Origin: Bradyrhizobium elkanii USDA 76
GTDB taxonomy: Bacteria > Pseudomonadota > Alphaproteobacteria > Rhizobiales > Xanthobacteraceae
Length of the DNA stretch: 64,000 nt
Direction: 5' to 3'
NCBI RefSeq assembly: GCF_023278185.1
Contig: NZ_CP066356.1
Span: forward strand, 7,370,001-7,434,000
The notes under the pieces are model-generated. The model saw nothing but the letters and a program-made list of their open reading frames with translations, searched no databases and had not been told where the DNA came from. Position 1 is the first letter of the stretch. Every line of letters begins with the position of its first letter. Positions 34,002 to 44,132 of the stretch are shown piece after piece. Made by a program: the position numbers and the translations under genes.

Positions 34002-35345
34002 TCACAGCGGTGAGCCAGCTGTGGCTCTTGCCGGCTCGAAAGGAATCGAAATCCCGAAATGCTCTCGCAGTGTCTGCCCCCGATATTCTCTGCGAAACAG
34101 TCCGCGCTTCTGCAGGATGGGCACCACATTGTCGACAAAGGCCGGAGTGCCATCCGTCAGCACGTCCGGAATGATATTGAAACCATCGACCGCACCGGCG
34201 CGGAACCATGCCTCAATCGAATCCGCGATCTGCTCGGGTGCGCCCACGATCAGGCGATGCCCAAACGCTTGAACGGCACTGATGATCTCGCGAACCGTCC
34301 GGCCTTGACGTGCGAGGACTTCAATCGTGCGATGGTGGCCGACAGAAAACGGAACCTTATCTGCATCGGGCAAAATCTCCTGCGGGATGGTCCTTTCGAG
34401 GCTAAGCTTCTCGACTGCCACGCCCATGCTTCGTGCAAGAGCGGCCACGGCGCGCTCTAGATCGAGCAACTCGTCCAGCTGCTCTTTGCGACGAGCCGCC
34501 TCTTCCTCGGTTCCGCCGATGCAGGTGACCAGGCCTGGCAGGATGAGCGGAGCCGCGGAGCGTCCGAATTGCCGAGAGAGCGCGCGCAGGCGCGCGGCCT
34601 CCTGCAGCGCCGTTGCCAAGTCCCCGGCTGCCGCAAACACGACATCTGCACTGCGGGCACCAAGCCGTAATCCGGGCTCCGAACCGCCTGCCTGAACGAT
34701 GACGGGATGACCTTGCGACGAAGCGGGATGCGTAAGTGGACCTCGGATACCGAAGCTATTCGTAGCCGGGTCGAGTAGCCGGAATTGCCTTTGATCTGCG
34801 TAAACTCCCGCAGCCTGATCGGCGATGATCATCTCGTCGCCCCAGCTCAGCCAGAGAGCACGGACGGTTTCAACGAAGTCCTCGGCGCGTCTGTACCGAT
34901 CCGCTCGTGCGATCTCATGACCGCCAAAGTTCGCAGCCGTCGCCGAGTTCGAGGTCGTGACGGCGTTCCAGGCGACGCGGCCGCCGCTGATGACATCGAG
35001 AGATTGAAAACGCCGGGCGAGATTGTATGGCTCATTGTAGGTTGTCGACGCGGTCGCGATCAGCCCAATCCGCTCCGTTTCGCGGGCAATCACAGAGAGA
35101 ACCAACGTAGGCTCGAGCCCGTTCAGCGGCGGCTCGTGCGTAATGTCGGAACTTATCGCGGGCGTGTCGGCGAGGAATACGGCATCCAGCAGACCGTGCT
35201 CCGCAAGCTTCGCGGCCCGGACGTAGTGCTCGATATCGAAAAAGGCGCCTGGATCTGTGCCCGGCCAGCGCCACGCGGCAGAGTGCCCACCAGCGCCATG
35301 AAGATTCAAACCCAGGTGAAGCATGGAGTTGACCGAAGACATCAC
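34002..35345 (-). CDS. LLM-class flavin-dependent monooxygenase (NtaA/SnaA/DszA type)
   Basis: The 447-residue protein is a bacterial-luciferase-like FMNH2-dependent monooxygenase: HLGLNLHGAGGHSAAWRWPG, FDIEHYVRAAKLAEHGLLDA, VFLADTP, TYNEPYNLARRFQSLDVISG then GRVAWNAVTT, and HPVIVQAGGSEPGLRLGARS. NtaA-group enzymes cleave C-N or C-S bonds in chelators, sulfonates or sulfones. It is the first gene of a five-gene operon with an ABC importer, so the imported ligand is probably its substrate. A separate flavin reductase would be needed and none is nearby. Start MMSSVNSMLHLGLN. Confidence 0.92.
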   Translation of the reverse strand: MMSSVNSMLHLGLNLHGAGGHSAAWRWPGTDPGAFFDIEHYVRAAKLAEHGLLDAVFLADTPAISSDITHEPPLNGLEPTLVLSVIARETERIGLIATASTTYNEPYNLARRFQSLDVISGGRVAWNAVTTSNSATAANFGGHEIARADRYRRAEDFVETVRALWLSWGDEMIIADQAAGVYADQRQFRLLDPATNSFGIRGPLTHPASSQGHPVIVQAGGSEPGLRLGARSADVVFAAAGDLATALQEAARLRALSRQFGRSAAPLILPGLVTCIGGTEEEAARRKEQLDELLDLERAVAALARSMGVAVEKLSLERTIPQEILPDADKVPFSVGHHRTIEVLARQGRTVREIISAVQAFGHRLIVGAPEQIADSIEAWFRAGAVDGFNIIPDVLTDGTPAFVDNVVPILQKRGLFRREYRGQTLREHFGISIPFEPARATAGSPL

Positions 35346-37475
35346 ACCTCCGAATGCGACGGCCTCTGAGCCGCTCGCAGGGTTTTGTAAACAAGCCGAT
35401 CTCCGCCTGCGATTTCGGCGGCCACCCAGCCCTTTCGCGCAGGGCCGCCCTGAATGCCCCCGAGCAACCTATTTGAGAGCGCTGATAATAGGGCGCCGAT
35501 TGATGCCAGGCGGGTATCACCAAAGAGGCCTTGGCTAGGCCCTGCGATGTTCTCCGAGCCGGCGCGCCCCAGAAGACCTACGACCACGATAGTTGCCAAA
35601 TGACGCCCAACTATGTGCAGCTCGTTTGCATTCCCGATTTGATTCCACACGAGTGCACTCACACCGGCTCTCCACTATTCATCTAAAGGCTCGCTTCGTT
35701 CTCAGGAAGGTGCTGTCGACGCGCCCATTCGCGATCGTAACGCTTGGACCGACCGAGCGAGCTCAAGCTATTCGATCTCTAGAGGTCGAGAGCAGCCAAA
35801 CGCAATAGTTGAGTATTTCAATCTTACATCCTCGGTTGGCATCCTCTTCTATTCGATGTCGATCTTCCCATCGCTAAACCAGACTGCTCTCTGGTCATGT
35901 TCACCGAAACGTCAATGCATGATTACCGCGACTTCAAGCGGCAACCGCCCGGCTCGCAGCTAATAAATCGATGCGTTCGACGACACATAAGACATTTGGC
36001 GCGACAGTTTTGATCAACCGCTTCTGCCGCGGTTGAAAGTTAAGGCCAGCCAATGAGGTGAAGCCGAGCCCATCATTCAATAATGCGATGAAATATTCCA
36101 AATTCTCGATTCCTCGGTGACACAATCCTGGCAGCTGAGATTGCTACTTGGTCACGCGCGCCCCGAAGGCCGCATTCCTTGGCGGGCTGGATCAGCTGCC
36201 TCAGGAATCAGCCTCAATCTGCACTCGGCTGACGCGGTGCTGAACCGGCGCAAACGCCGGTGGTGAGGTCGAAAGAAATTATGCAACACAGAGGCGTTGC
36301 AATTCAGCACGAAGCGTCGGCAGGCGAATGGCGCTACAGTTTGAGATGGGCGGCAAGACGTCCAGCGGCAAAGCCCGAACGAGATTGCAGCTTCGTGCAG
36401 TCCGTCGGGTCAACGATAGCATTAATCGCGAGCTGCATCGCCGTGCAGAAAGTCAGAGTTGATATTGCCGTGGATGCTTCTGTCGGCTGCGCGGCTCAAT
36501 CTCTGCCGTCTTGGGATCAGGGATGCCAGTTAACCCGCATATCGAACTTGATGCGCACGCGCCGCACTGGGCGCAATTCGCGATTGGACATCGCCATCAG
36601 ACAACGAGCGGTATTTCTCCCATTTTCGCCTCAGCTCCCGGCCGGGCGTCCACCCGTTCGCATCGCAGCATCCCCGCCGGCATGGTGGGACGAAGGGCAC
36701 ATGCAAATCGTTTACTTGGCGGACAAGCGGCCCTGACCGCGACGAAGCCGACGCCTTGCTGACGCTCAACAGGATAATGGAGGTGGACCTTCGGAGTCGC
36801 CGACGACAAAGACGGCGAGCAGGCGCTGGACGTCGTCGCGAACCTAATGGCGGCTGTAGAGACGTTCTGAAGCTGGCCGGCCGTGGCCAGTTTACCCAGT
36901 TCATCCTGATGGACGGCTCGAAGATGGATGCACGCCTCCGCGACCGAGTGGGTCTGCCACGAATTCCCGGCCGCGGGGATCCCCAATCCCGGTAGCTTCG
37001 TTGGCTTCGGCCTTCGATCAGGTATTTGCGAAGAAGGGCCGCGGCGGCTGCTTGATTGTCCTTGAACGACAGGGACTCACGAAATGCGTAGGGCCAAAAC
37101 AATCTCACAAATCGCCGCGGTCACTGCCCGCCAAGGTATCGTTGCCTGGATCACCATAATGCTTAAATCCTTGGTGATGGCAGACGCATCGGAAAAATTT
37201 TGCCGAGCCAGTACACTGATGACCAGGTTCAGGCCCAGCGGGTCGGATATTATCTACTTCGTGTGAACGTAGAGAACGCGTTGCTTATCGGTGATCCTGT
37301 CGATTTCCTGGAGCCAGCGGTCGAAGTTATTCAACTCTACCTTGTGGGCCCACATACGCGTTGCGGCTTTCTCAGCACGCTTACAACGTAAGATTATCTG
37401 CCATAATACAGGAACAAATCTTCCACCCTCGAAGACTCGAACAATCCGTCCGCGAAGAGATTGCTCGCGACACGA
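35346..37475. other. Long gap: decayed DNA with one recognised remnant
   Basis: About 2.1 kb without an intact gene. It contains the monooxygenase promoter region and a degraded copy (36283-36463) of the small gene at 45232. Between 36740 and 37390 some forward pieces look protein-like (FTQFILMDGSKMDARL, VFAKKGRGGCLIVLERQGL) but in changing frames, so this was once coding. No family assigned. Confidence 0.4.
36283..36463 (+). pseudogene. Degraded paralogue of the 61-residue gene at 45232
   Basis: MQHRGVAIQHEASAGEWRYS here aligns with MQHRGVQFSIREVLPGEWRYS at 45232, and the DNA stays alignable to the end (…CGGGTCAACGATAGCATTAA against CGGGTCAAGGATCGCATCAA, both ending GTTGATAT). A one-base loss near 36340 shifts the frame, so this copy is broken. 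Confidence 0.75.
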
Positions 37476-38048
37476 TTAGGTCTGTGCCTGATCAGCTGAT
37501 TCTGATGGCGATGGCGTGGGAGGGCGAGAAGACTGCGCTGCAGCAAGATCCCAGAGCATATAGGTCGCAGCTTCGCCGTAGCACGCTAACTTTGCGCGCA
37601 ATTCCGCATTCGTCGTGACTGACCGAAAGCCGAACTGTTCCCATAGCGGCCGCGTGGCATAGACCGAGACCAACGCTAGAACTGCACCCGACGAGCGTGC
37701 GAGTTGCTCGAGCGTCCGGATATAGGCCGCCGCTACACCACCGCGGGCGAAGGGCAACACGGCCACGTCGTGCACGTAGAGGCAGTCCGCATCGTCGGGC
37801 AAGCTTGCTAGGAAGCAATCGAGCGGCGGAATCTGATACTGCTTCCAGGGGTGGGCAAGGCCGTAGCCGACTATCCCTTCATCCCCGACGAGCACGCGGC
37901 AGCCGTCGGGACAAAGCCGCATCTTCTCCGCAAACACGTCAGGCCGCTCAAAAAGATCGGGATGGATGCGCTCTGCGATCGCGATGATCGCAGCAATGTC
38001 GGTCGTGCTGGCCGGACGCCAACGAGGCTTGCTCACGTCTATCCTCAT
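37476..38048 (-). CDS. GNAT-family N-acetyltransferase
   Basis: The 190-residue protein has a GNAT fold: DIAAIIAIAERIHPDLFERP at the start, CRVLVGDEGIVGYGLAHPW in strands 3-4, then YVHDVAVLPFARGGVAAAYI, where V-x-P-x-x-R-G-G is the acetyl-CoA pyrophosphate loop (motif A), and ATRPLWEQFGFRSV as motif B. The last 20 residues are Ser/Pro-rich. The acceptor substrate is unknown. Stands alone in decayed surroundings. Confidence 0.85.
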   Translation of the reverse strand: MRIDVSKPRWRPASTTDIAAIIAIAERIHPDLFERPDVFAEKMRLCPDGCRVLVGDEGIVGYGLAHPWKQYQIPPLDCFLASLPDDADCLYVHDVAVLPFARGGVAAAYIRTLEQLARSSGAVLALVSVYATRPLWEQFGFRSVTTNAELRAKLACYGEAATYMLWDLAAAQSSRPPTPSPSESADQAQT

Positions 38049-38263
38049 CCCCTCTCATTCGTCCAATCGATTCGGTCGCTACCATGGGCGCAGCGAAGAA
38101 TATCGCTGCCATCGTCGCAGGACAACACGCCGCTCGGCTCCCGAATCGTGATCCGGTTCAGATACCGTTTCCCGCTCGCGTTACGGCGGGAGTCGTTGAC
38201 TCGTCCGGAAAGACTACAAGTATGAAGCGCGGTACGGAGGTAAGTGGCGGCAATTGATCAAGT

Positions 38264-38430
38264 ACGAAACGCTTGATGATACTTGAGGAAAAGGATCTCT
38301 CGGCTTTGCTCCTCCCGGCCAGAAGAAAGGCAATGGATTTCTCTCCTTCGGCAAGTCGTGGCGGCAAGATCTTCCAGCGTCCACAAGCCCTGATCCATCA
38401 GCACTACGGACTGCGCCGCAGCGCCATCGT
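38264..38430 (+). repeat. Direct repeat R1 (copy A; copy B at 59549-59711)
   Basis: About 165 bases starting CGAAACGCTTGATGATACTT are roughly 85% identical to the segment at 59549, same orientation, 21 kb away. No convincing ORF is shared. Here it directly precedes the IS21 remnant; the other copy overlaps the end of an IclR gene. Probably a scrap of the same mobile element. Confidence 0.75.
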
Positions 38431-38506
38431 TGTCGCGCGCCATGGAAAATTGCCCCCTCAGCGTCACGAGGAATTGCCCCTCCTCGGATAGCTGAGGAGA
38501 GAGTGA

Positions 38507-39180
38507 ATGAAGCAGGAACAAATCACTGAAGACTTGCCGTGGAGTGATCCACGGGGGCAAGCGATGAAGACGCCGGATGACGTGGCGGAGATGTTGCGCC
38601 TGAGAGCGTGCGGGTGGGATCTGAAGCGGATTGCGCGGCAGCTTGGCTGCAGCCATCACACGGCGAAGGATTACGTGGCGGCGGGCGGGGTGAAGCCGTT
38701 CAAGTCGCCTGAGCGGCCGAAGCGTCTCCACGGCCTTGAGGGTTGGCTGCGCGAGAGGCTCATTCGGCATCGCGGCAATGGCGACGTGGTGCGCCAGGAC
38801 CCTTGGCCGAGAAAGGCGTGACAGTCAGTCGGCGGACGCTGCAACGTGCCGTGCAGCCCTATCGCCAGGCGCTGAAGGCGGAGGCGCTGGCGACGACGCG
38901 GTTTGAGACGCCGCCGGGCCGACAGCTGCAGATTGACTTCGGGGAGCGCCTGGTCGAGCTCGGAGGAGCGAAAGTCAAGGCATTCGTGTTCGTGGCGCTC
39001 GGCCACTCGCGACGGCTTCATGTGCGTGCGTTCCGGGCCGTGAGGCAGGAGCATTGGTTTGCCGGTCTCGAGAGCACATTCACGACCTTCGGCGGTGTGC
39101 GCGCGATGCCTCAGCAGGACCGATGCAGGTCGTCTACGGCGACCACGGGCGAGAACTCGTCACTACGAAGCATCGATCGC
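38507..39180 (+). pseudogene. IS21-family transposase (IstA), frameshifted
   Basis: The first frame gives the helix-turn-helix part (MLRLRACGWDLKRIARQLGC, SHHTAKDYVAAGG). After a frameshift near 38800 the second frame continues EKGVTVSRRTLQRAVQPYRQ and RQLQIDFGERLVE, where the first catalytic Asp lies, then VFVALGHSRRLHVRAFRAV. It is broken again near 39105 and the remaining catalytic residues are lost. No istB follows. Confidence 0.85.
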
Positions 39181-39720
39181 TGAAAAGATCGACACCGACA
39201 TAACTGCCTTTCTCGATTGGTACAACACCGAAGGGAAAATCGATCCGCTCATCAAGGCCGCAATCGCGCGTCTGTGGTTCGTGACGATCGATCCCTGTGA
39301 AGACGGCAATAACGTATCGCGCGCGCCATTGCCGACATGTCGCTTGCGGCTCCGGAAGGAATTCCGCAGCGCTTCTACAGCATGTCCGTTCAGATATGAC
39401 GTGAGGGAAAGACCGACTACAACGTGCTGGAGACCACCGACCTCGGACGTCACGCCGTGGCTTGAGGGTTCCTGGGCCACCCTGAACGCGCCTTCAGGGG
39501 GCAGAAACCATTCTCGCGGCCGTGCTTGAAAAGCGGACGTCTGGAAGTGGCAGTCGCGAGACGTAGACCGTATCGTGACCGGCTAGGCGGAGCGCATGAA
39601 TTTGGCTAGCCTTCCAACCAATGAGGGAGTGAGACGTTGCCGCAAGGACAGTAGGCCGGCACATTGAGCCGCCATCAACGGTGCTTCGACTGCGCCGCGT
39701 CGAAGCGTGGCGGAGAGTGC
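39170..39720 (+). pseudogene. Fic-family (AMPylation) protein remnant
   Basis: DITAFLDWYNTEGKIDPLIK then AAIARLWFVTIDPCEDGNN is the Fic core, but the catalytic motif HPFxDGNGR is changed to DPCEDGNN, losing the catalytic His. After a frameshift other frames continue GIPQRFYSMSVQI, DYNVLETTDLGRHAVA and, farther, NLASLPTNEG. Several stops interrupt it. The gene is inactive. Confidence 0.75.
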
Positions 39721-40852
39721 GGCTAGAGCGACTGCTCAGCAAGAGTGATCCGGACAGGACCAAGCGCATTCGCGCCGCGCGTCTGTATCTGAAAGCTGGC
39801 GCTCGCCGGATGGCCGCTGAGCGCGGGATCATTGATCGCTGATGTGGGAGTTCGACAGCATCCTGCGGGGCAAGCGATCAGCGGGACAACATAAAGACGC
39901 CGGGCGTCGTCGCGAAGTTGGCTTCGGGTGCAATCTATATGCATCACGGTACGCTGTCTCCGTGCGGAGCGCTTCGCGAAACTGGTTCGCAGGCAGATAG
40001 CTTGTCTTCCCCGATAGCTTCGTGGACATCTTGATCCAAGAGAATTCTGCCCCGTTATCACCGGCCCACTGTGCTGCTCTACTGATGGGCCAGCAACGTC
40101 GCGGCCGCGCCGCCGCCTGTCGCAGTGAGACCCGGGCCGCAACCCGATCGACAAGCCATCCCCGCATAAGCCAACCCACTGCAAGCGCCAGCAGATGCGT
40201 TCGCCACTGCGATCAAGGAATGCAGGGCAAAACGACTATCAGGCGAGTTGAAGGGCTTCGCCTAACCCAGTGTCCGAACACTCGCATCATCGCGGCTTTC
40301 AGAAAGGCGATCTACAATACCTTCATTTGATAGTGCTCCTGACGACAAATCGCATGCAGATTGCGAAGCCTTGACCAACAGCAGTTGTCAGAAGCCAGAC
40401 GCCAGCGTGGCCAATTAACAGGCGTTCGCTAACATGGTCACGGCGCAGAAAGCCCGAGACGCGATAAGGTCGAATAAAAAACAAAGCCGCCCGCGCGGCG
40501 GCACTTCTGTGTGAAAGAAGGCGCAACCTGTTCCGCCCCCGCCAATGTTGCCACAAGCGCGACATTGCACGCGAAGGTGCAACGACCGTCCGCCCCCGCT
40601 GCCGCATTGGGCGTCTTTCTCTATCTTTCGCTGACGATTGCCGCGATCAGTTCAATGCCTGAATGGGGCTGCAAGAGGCGGGCATTTTTATTGCACACGT
40701 TGTCATGAGGCTCATCGTGCATGCTTCATGTCAATGTGAAAAACCGGCGCGCAGACCGGCCGCATCAAGATGGACGTGCGGCGAGTGGACCGATCTGGAT
40801 AGCGAAAAAGCTATAAGTCCCGAGTCGTAGAATTCGAGTATATTGCCGATCG
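39721..40852. other. Gap without recognised genes
   Basis: About 1.1 kb with only short frames on both strands and no motif. It lies just before the RIT recombinases and presumably includes whatever remains of that element's left end; no copy of the right-end inverted repeat was found here by eye. Confidence 0.4.
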
Positions 40853-41944
40853 TTGCGCCCAACACGGCGCTGCCGGTCAGGTCTGAAGCTGACTGATCTC
40901 GATGAGCGTGTGACCGAACGGTACCTTAAGTACCGAGCGCGGAAGCTGTGCATCCAGGCGGGCGACCGGGCGGCGCTGAAGCGGTTGCTATCGGTGTTGC
41001 GCGAGGCGGGCATGATTGCACCTGCGCCACTGCCGCCGACCACCCCGGAGCACCAGATATTCGAGGGGTTTAGTGATTATCTGCGACAGGAACGCGGGCT
41101 GGCGCCGAGGTCCATCATCTGCCACCTGCCATCCATTCGCCGCTTCCTGCGTGAGGTATGCCCTGCTGGTGCCCGCGATCTCGGCAACATCAGCCGGGAG
41201 GGCGTCACCCGCTACATCGAGCGCCACGCCCGGGATGGGAGCGCGGAATCCGGGAAGCGGATGTGCTGGTCGCTGCGCGCATTTCTCCGATACCTCCATC
41301 ATAAGGGGGTGACTCGGCTTGCACTGGCGGATTGCGTACCGTCGGTCAGGCAATGGAAGCTCGCAAGCCTGCCGACCTATCTGTCCGCCGCGCAGGTCCA
41401 GAAGGTCCTCGATGGTTGCGATCGGGCCACCACGATGGGACGGCGGGATTATGCCATCCTGATGCTGCTGGCGAAGCTCGGTTTACGGGCTGGCGAGGTC
41501 GCGACCCTCACCCTGGATGATATCGACTGGCGATCCGGCGAGATGCTGATTCGCGCCAAGGGTCGGCAGCGAGCGCGAATGCCGATGCCTCCAGACGTCG
41601 GTGCGGCCATCGTTGCCTACCTGCGGGATCGCCGTTCGACGTCGTCGTGTCGCCGGCTGTTTCTGCGCACGCCGGCGCCTCACGTCGGCTTTGCATCCGG
41701 TTGCGTGATTACGGTGATCGCCAAGACCGCCCTGGAGCGCGCCGGCGTCCGTGGCTACGCCCACCACGGCGCCCACATCTTCCGACACAGCCTTGCTACC
41801 GAGCTTCTCCGATCCGGCGCCACCTTGTCAGAGATCGGCCAGTTGCCGCGACACGAGAGCCATGACACCACGCGCATCTATGCGAAGGTGGATATCCAGA
41901 GACTCCGCACATTGAGCCTGCCGTGGCCGGGAGGCGCGCAATGA
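40853..41944 (+). CDS. RIT tyrosine recombinase A (5'-truncated?)
   Basis: The frame holds a full catalytic domain: GLRAGEVATLTLDDIDW with the first Arg, HIFRHSLATELL with HxxR, and RHESHDTTRIYAK with the nucleophile Tyr. The SAM-like core-binding domain precedes it (DYLRQERGLAPRSIICHLPS). RIT A proteins I know start about 50 residues earlier, so the N-terminal region appears lost; the assigned start is a TTG. It ends overlapping the next gene as ATGA. Confidence 0.8.
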   Translation: MRPTRRCRSGLKLTDLDERVTERYLKYRARKLCIQAGDRAALKRLLSVLREAGMIAPAPLPPTTPEHQIFEGFSDYLRQERGLAPRSIICHLPSIRRFLREVCPAGARDLGNISREGVTRYIERHARDGSAESGKRMCWSLRAFLRYLHHKGVTRLALADCVPSVRQWKLASLPTYLSAAQVQKVLDGCDRATTMGRRDYAILMLLAKLGLRAGEVATLTLDDIDWRSGEMLIRAKGRQRARMPMPPDVGAAIVAYLRDRRSTSSCRRLFLRTPAPHVGFASGCVITVIAKTALERAGVRGYAHHGAHIFRHSLATELLRSGATLSEIGQLPRHESHDTTRIYAKVDIQRLRTLSLPWPGGAQ

Positions 41945-42867
41945 CCACTCTGCGATCCGCACTCGAGCAATATGTGAGCATGCGCCAAGGGCTTGGATAC
42001 AAGTATCAGCAGCAGGCCCGGCGGCTCGCCAATTTCGTCTCCTTCATGGAGGAGCGCAAGGCCGTGACCATCACCACGAAGCTCGCCGTCGCCTGGGCGA
42101 CTCTGCCACCCGATCGTCACGCATCCTGGGTCTTGCGATTGACCGATGTACGCGGTTTCGCGCGCCATGTCGCGAACATCGATCCCGGGACGGAGGTGCC
42201 ACGCGCCGGGATCTTGCCACCCCTGAAGCGTGCCAAGCCCTACGTCTACAGCGATGCGGAGATCGAGGCGTTATTGAAGGCGGCACGTGCCCTGCCTCCC
42301 GCAAACGGACTGCGGCGCTGGACTTATCATTACCTGTTCGGGCTGATCGCAGTGACCGGCATACGTCTGTCCGAGGCGATCGGGCTTGAGCGTGCCGATG
42401 TCGATCTCAAGGAAGGCTTGCTCACAGTTCGAGAGAGCAAGTTCGGCAAATCACGCCTCGTGCCCTTGCATCCGACGACCCGTGCAGCTCTCCGCAGCTA
42501 CGCCAAACGGCGAGATGCTCACCTCGGGTCGTGCTGCGGTACGCACTTCTTCTTGGCCGAGCGCGGTGGCCGATTGCGGCACCAGTATGTTCACCGTGTT
42601 TTCTTGTGCTTGTCCCGCGAGATCGGCCTACGGCGCCCGGGCGACCATAGCGGGCCACGCATACACGATTTCCGGCATCGCTTCGCCGTCCGCACACTTC
42701 TCGGCTGGTATCGCGACGGGACCGATGTCGAGCAGCAGCTTCCGGCGCTTTCCACCTATCTCGGCCACACCTGCGTGCGCGACACCTATTGGTATCTTTC
42801 GGCCTGTCCGGAGCTGATGGAAGGGGCCGCCCGCCGTCTCGACCGGCGCTGGGAGGTCAAGCCATGA
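41941..42867 (+). CDS. RIT tyrosine recombinase B
   Basis: A complete 308-residue recombinase starting MTTLRSALEQYVSMRQGLGY. Catalytic elements: TGIRLSEAIGL (Arg), IHDFRHRFAVRTLL (HxxR), LGHTCVRDTYWYL (His and Tyr). Middle of the trio, translationally coupled on both sides. The three recombinases are thought to act together on their own element. Confidence 0.92.
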   Translation: MTTLRSALEQYVSMRQGLGYKYQQQARRLANFVSFMEERKAVTITTKLAVAWATLPPDRHASWVLRLTDVRGFARHVANIDPGTEVPRAGILPPLKRAKPYVYSDAEIEALLKAARALPPANGLRRWTYHYLFGLIAVTGIRLSEAIGLERADVDLKEGLLTVRESKFGKSRLVPLHPTTRAALRSYAKRRDAHLGSCCGTHFFLAERGGRLRHQYVHRVFLCLSREIGLRRPGDHSGPRIHDFRHRFAVRTLLGWYRDGTDVEQQLPALSTYLGHTCVRDTYWYLSACPELMEGAARRLDRRWEVKP

Positions 42868-43865
42868 AGCCAAGCAGCAACCTCGCCGCGCTCATCGAGC
42901 GTTACTTCACCGTGCGGCTCATGCACGAGCGCAATGTCAGCGCCAACACGATCGCATCCTATCGAGACACGTTCCGGCTGCTGTTCACGTTCGCACAGGC
43001 GCAGCTCCGCAAGCCGCCGTCGGCCTTGGCCCTCGACGATCTAAACATGCCCTTTATCAGCGCGTTTCTCGCTGATCTCGAGACGAAGCGGGACGCCAGC
43101 GTCAGGACGCGCAACCTGCGCCTGACCGCGATTCGCTCCTTTTTCCGGTTCGTGTCTTTCGAGGAGCCGGCTCACAGCGCCCTGATCCAGCGCATCTTGG
43201 CGATTCCAAGCAAGCGTCACGACAAGCGCCAGGTGCATTTCCTGGCACGGTCCGAGATCAAGGCGATTCTTGCCGCTCCTAATCGCACGACTTGGCTCGG
43301 ACGTCGCGATTATACCTTGCTGCTGCTTGCGGCCCAGACCGGCTTGCGCCCGTCCGAGCTGATCAGCCTCGACAGGGGTGCCGTCCACCTCGGCACCGGC
43401 GCGCATGTGCGATGCGTCGGAAAGGGTCGAAAGGAGCGATGCACGCCACTAACCGCGCACGCGCGCGGCGCCCTCCAGGCATGGCTCAAGGAACCGGCGC
43501 GCCACGGCGCAAACGCGCTGTTCCCCAACATGCACGGTGGTCGGCTCAGCGCCGACAGCGTCCAATCGCTCCTGGCCAAGCATGTGCGTGTCGCCAGCGA
43601 GAGCTGTCCGTCACTGGCGTCCAAGCGGGTATCGCCGCACGTGCTCAGGCACAGCGCTGCGATGGAGCTGCTGGAAGCGGGCGTCGATTGCTCGGTAATT
43701 GCGCTGTGGCTCGGTCATGAGTCGATCGAAACAACGCAGACCTACCTGCATGCCCATCTCGCACTCAAAGAAGCGGCCCTCGCTAAGCTCAAGCCGTACG
43801 CACACCGCAAGCGAACCCGCTTCCAGCCGAGCGACCGCCTGCTCGCCTTCCTTGAGGCGCTGTAA
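42864..43865 (+). CDS. RIT tyrosine recombinase C
   Basis: A complete 333-residue recombinase starting MKPSSNLAALIERYFTVRLM. Catalytic elements: TGLRPSELISLDRGAV (Arg), GKGRKERCTPL (Lys), HVLRHSAAMELL (HxxR), LGHESIETTQTYLHA (His and Tyr). The ATG overlaps the stop of recombinase B. The element's inverted repeat begins nine bases after its stop. Confidence 0.92.
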   Translation: MKPSSNLAALIERYFTVRLMHERNVSANTIASYRDTFRLLFTFAQAQLRKPPSALALDDLNMPFISAFLADLETKRDASVRTRNLRLTAIRSFFRFVSFEEPAHSALIQRILAIPSKRHDKRQVHFLARSEIKAILAAPNRTTWLGRRDYTLLLLAAQTGLRPSELISLDRGAVHLGTGAHVRCVGKGRKERCTPLTAHARGALQAWLKEPARHGANALFPNMHGGRLSADSVQSLLAKHVRVASESCPSLASKRVSPHVLRHSAAMELLEAGVDCSVIALWLGHESIETTQTYLHAHLALKEAALAKLKPYAHRKRTRFQPSDRLLAFLEAL

Positions 43866-43985
43866 GATGCCAGACTATGCCGAATGGAAGCAGGACGACG
43901 ATCGCTCGACCAGCGGCAAATCCGCGCGAACGACGGGCTCTTCCCAAAACCATTCGGCATAGTTCGGCGGTCGGCATAAACGGCA

Positions 43986-44132
43986 AAACTCCATGAACTC
44001 GATCCTCAGATCTATCTGACGGACGTGCTGGAGCGGATTGTCTCCGGGCGAACCAAGAGCCACCAGCTCCACGAGCTGCTCGTCTGGAACTGGAAGGCGG
44101 CCCGTGAGCGCATCGCACAGGCTGCAGCATGA
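43986..44132 (+). pseudogene. IS66 transposase (TnpC) C-terminal remnant
   Basis: The frame AKLHELDPQIYLTDVLERIV then SGRTKSHQLHELLVWNWKAA is an IS66 TnpC C-terminus. Its stop overlaps the UPF0149 gene start as ATGA. The upstream part is absent, the RIT element being in its place. Confidence 0.8.

Larger units (their letters stand above)
40853..43963 (+). mobile_element. RIT element (recombinase in trio)
   Basis: Three different tyrosine recombinase genes lie head to tail with ATGA overlaps (at 41941 and 42864), the defining structure of RIT elements. A 14-bp inverted repeat (ACTATGCCGAATGG at 43874-43887, CCATTCGGCATAGT at 43950-43963) follows the third gene. The left end is unclear because the first gene seems to lack its N-terminus. 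IS66 transposase sequence resumes on the right, suggesting insertion into older mobile DNA. Confidence 0.85.
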
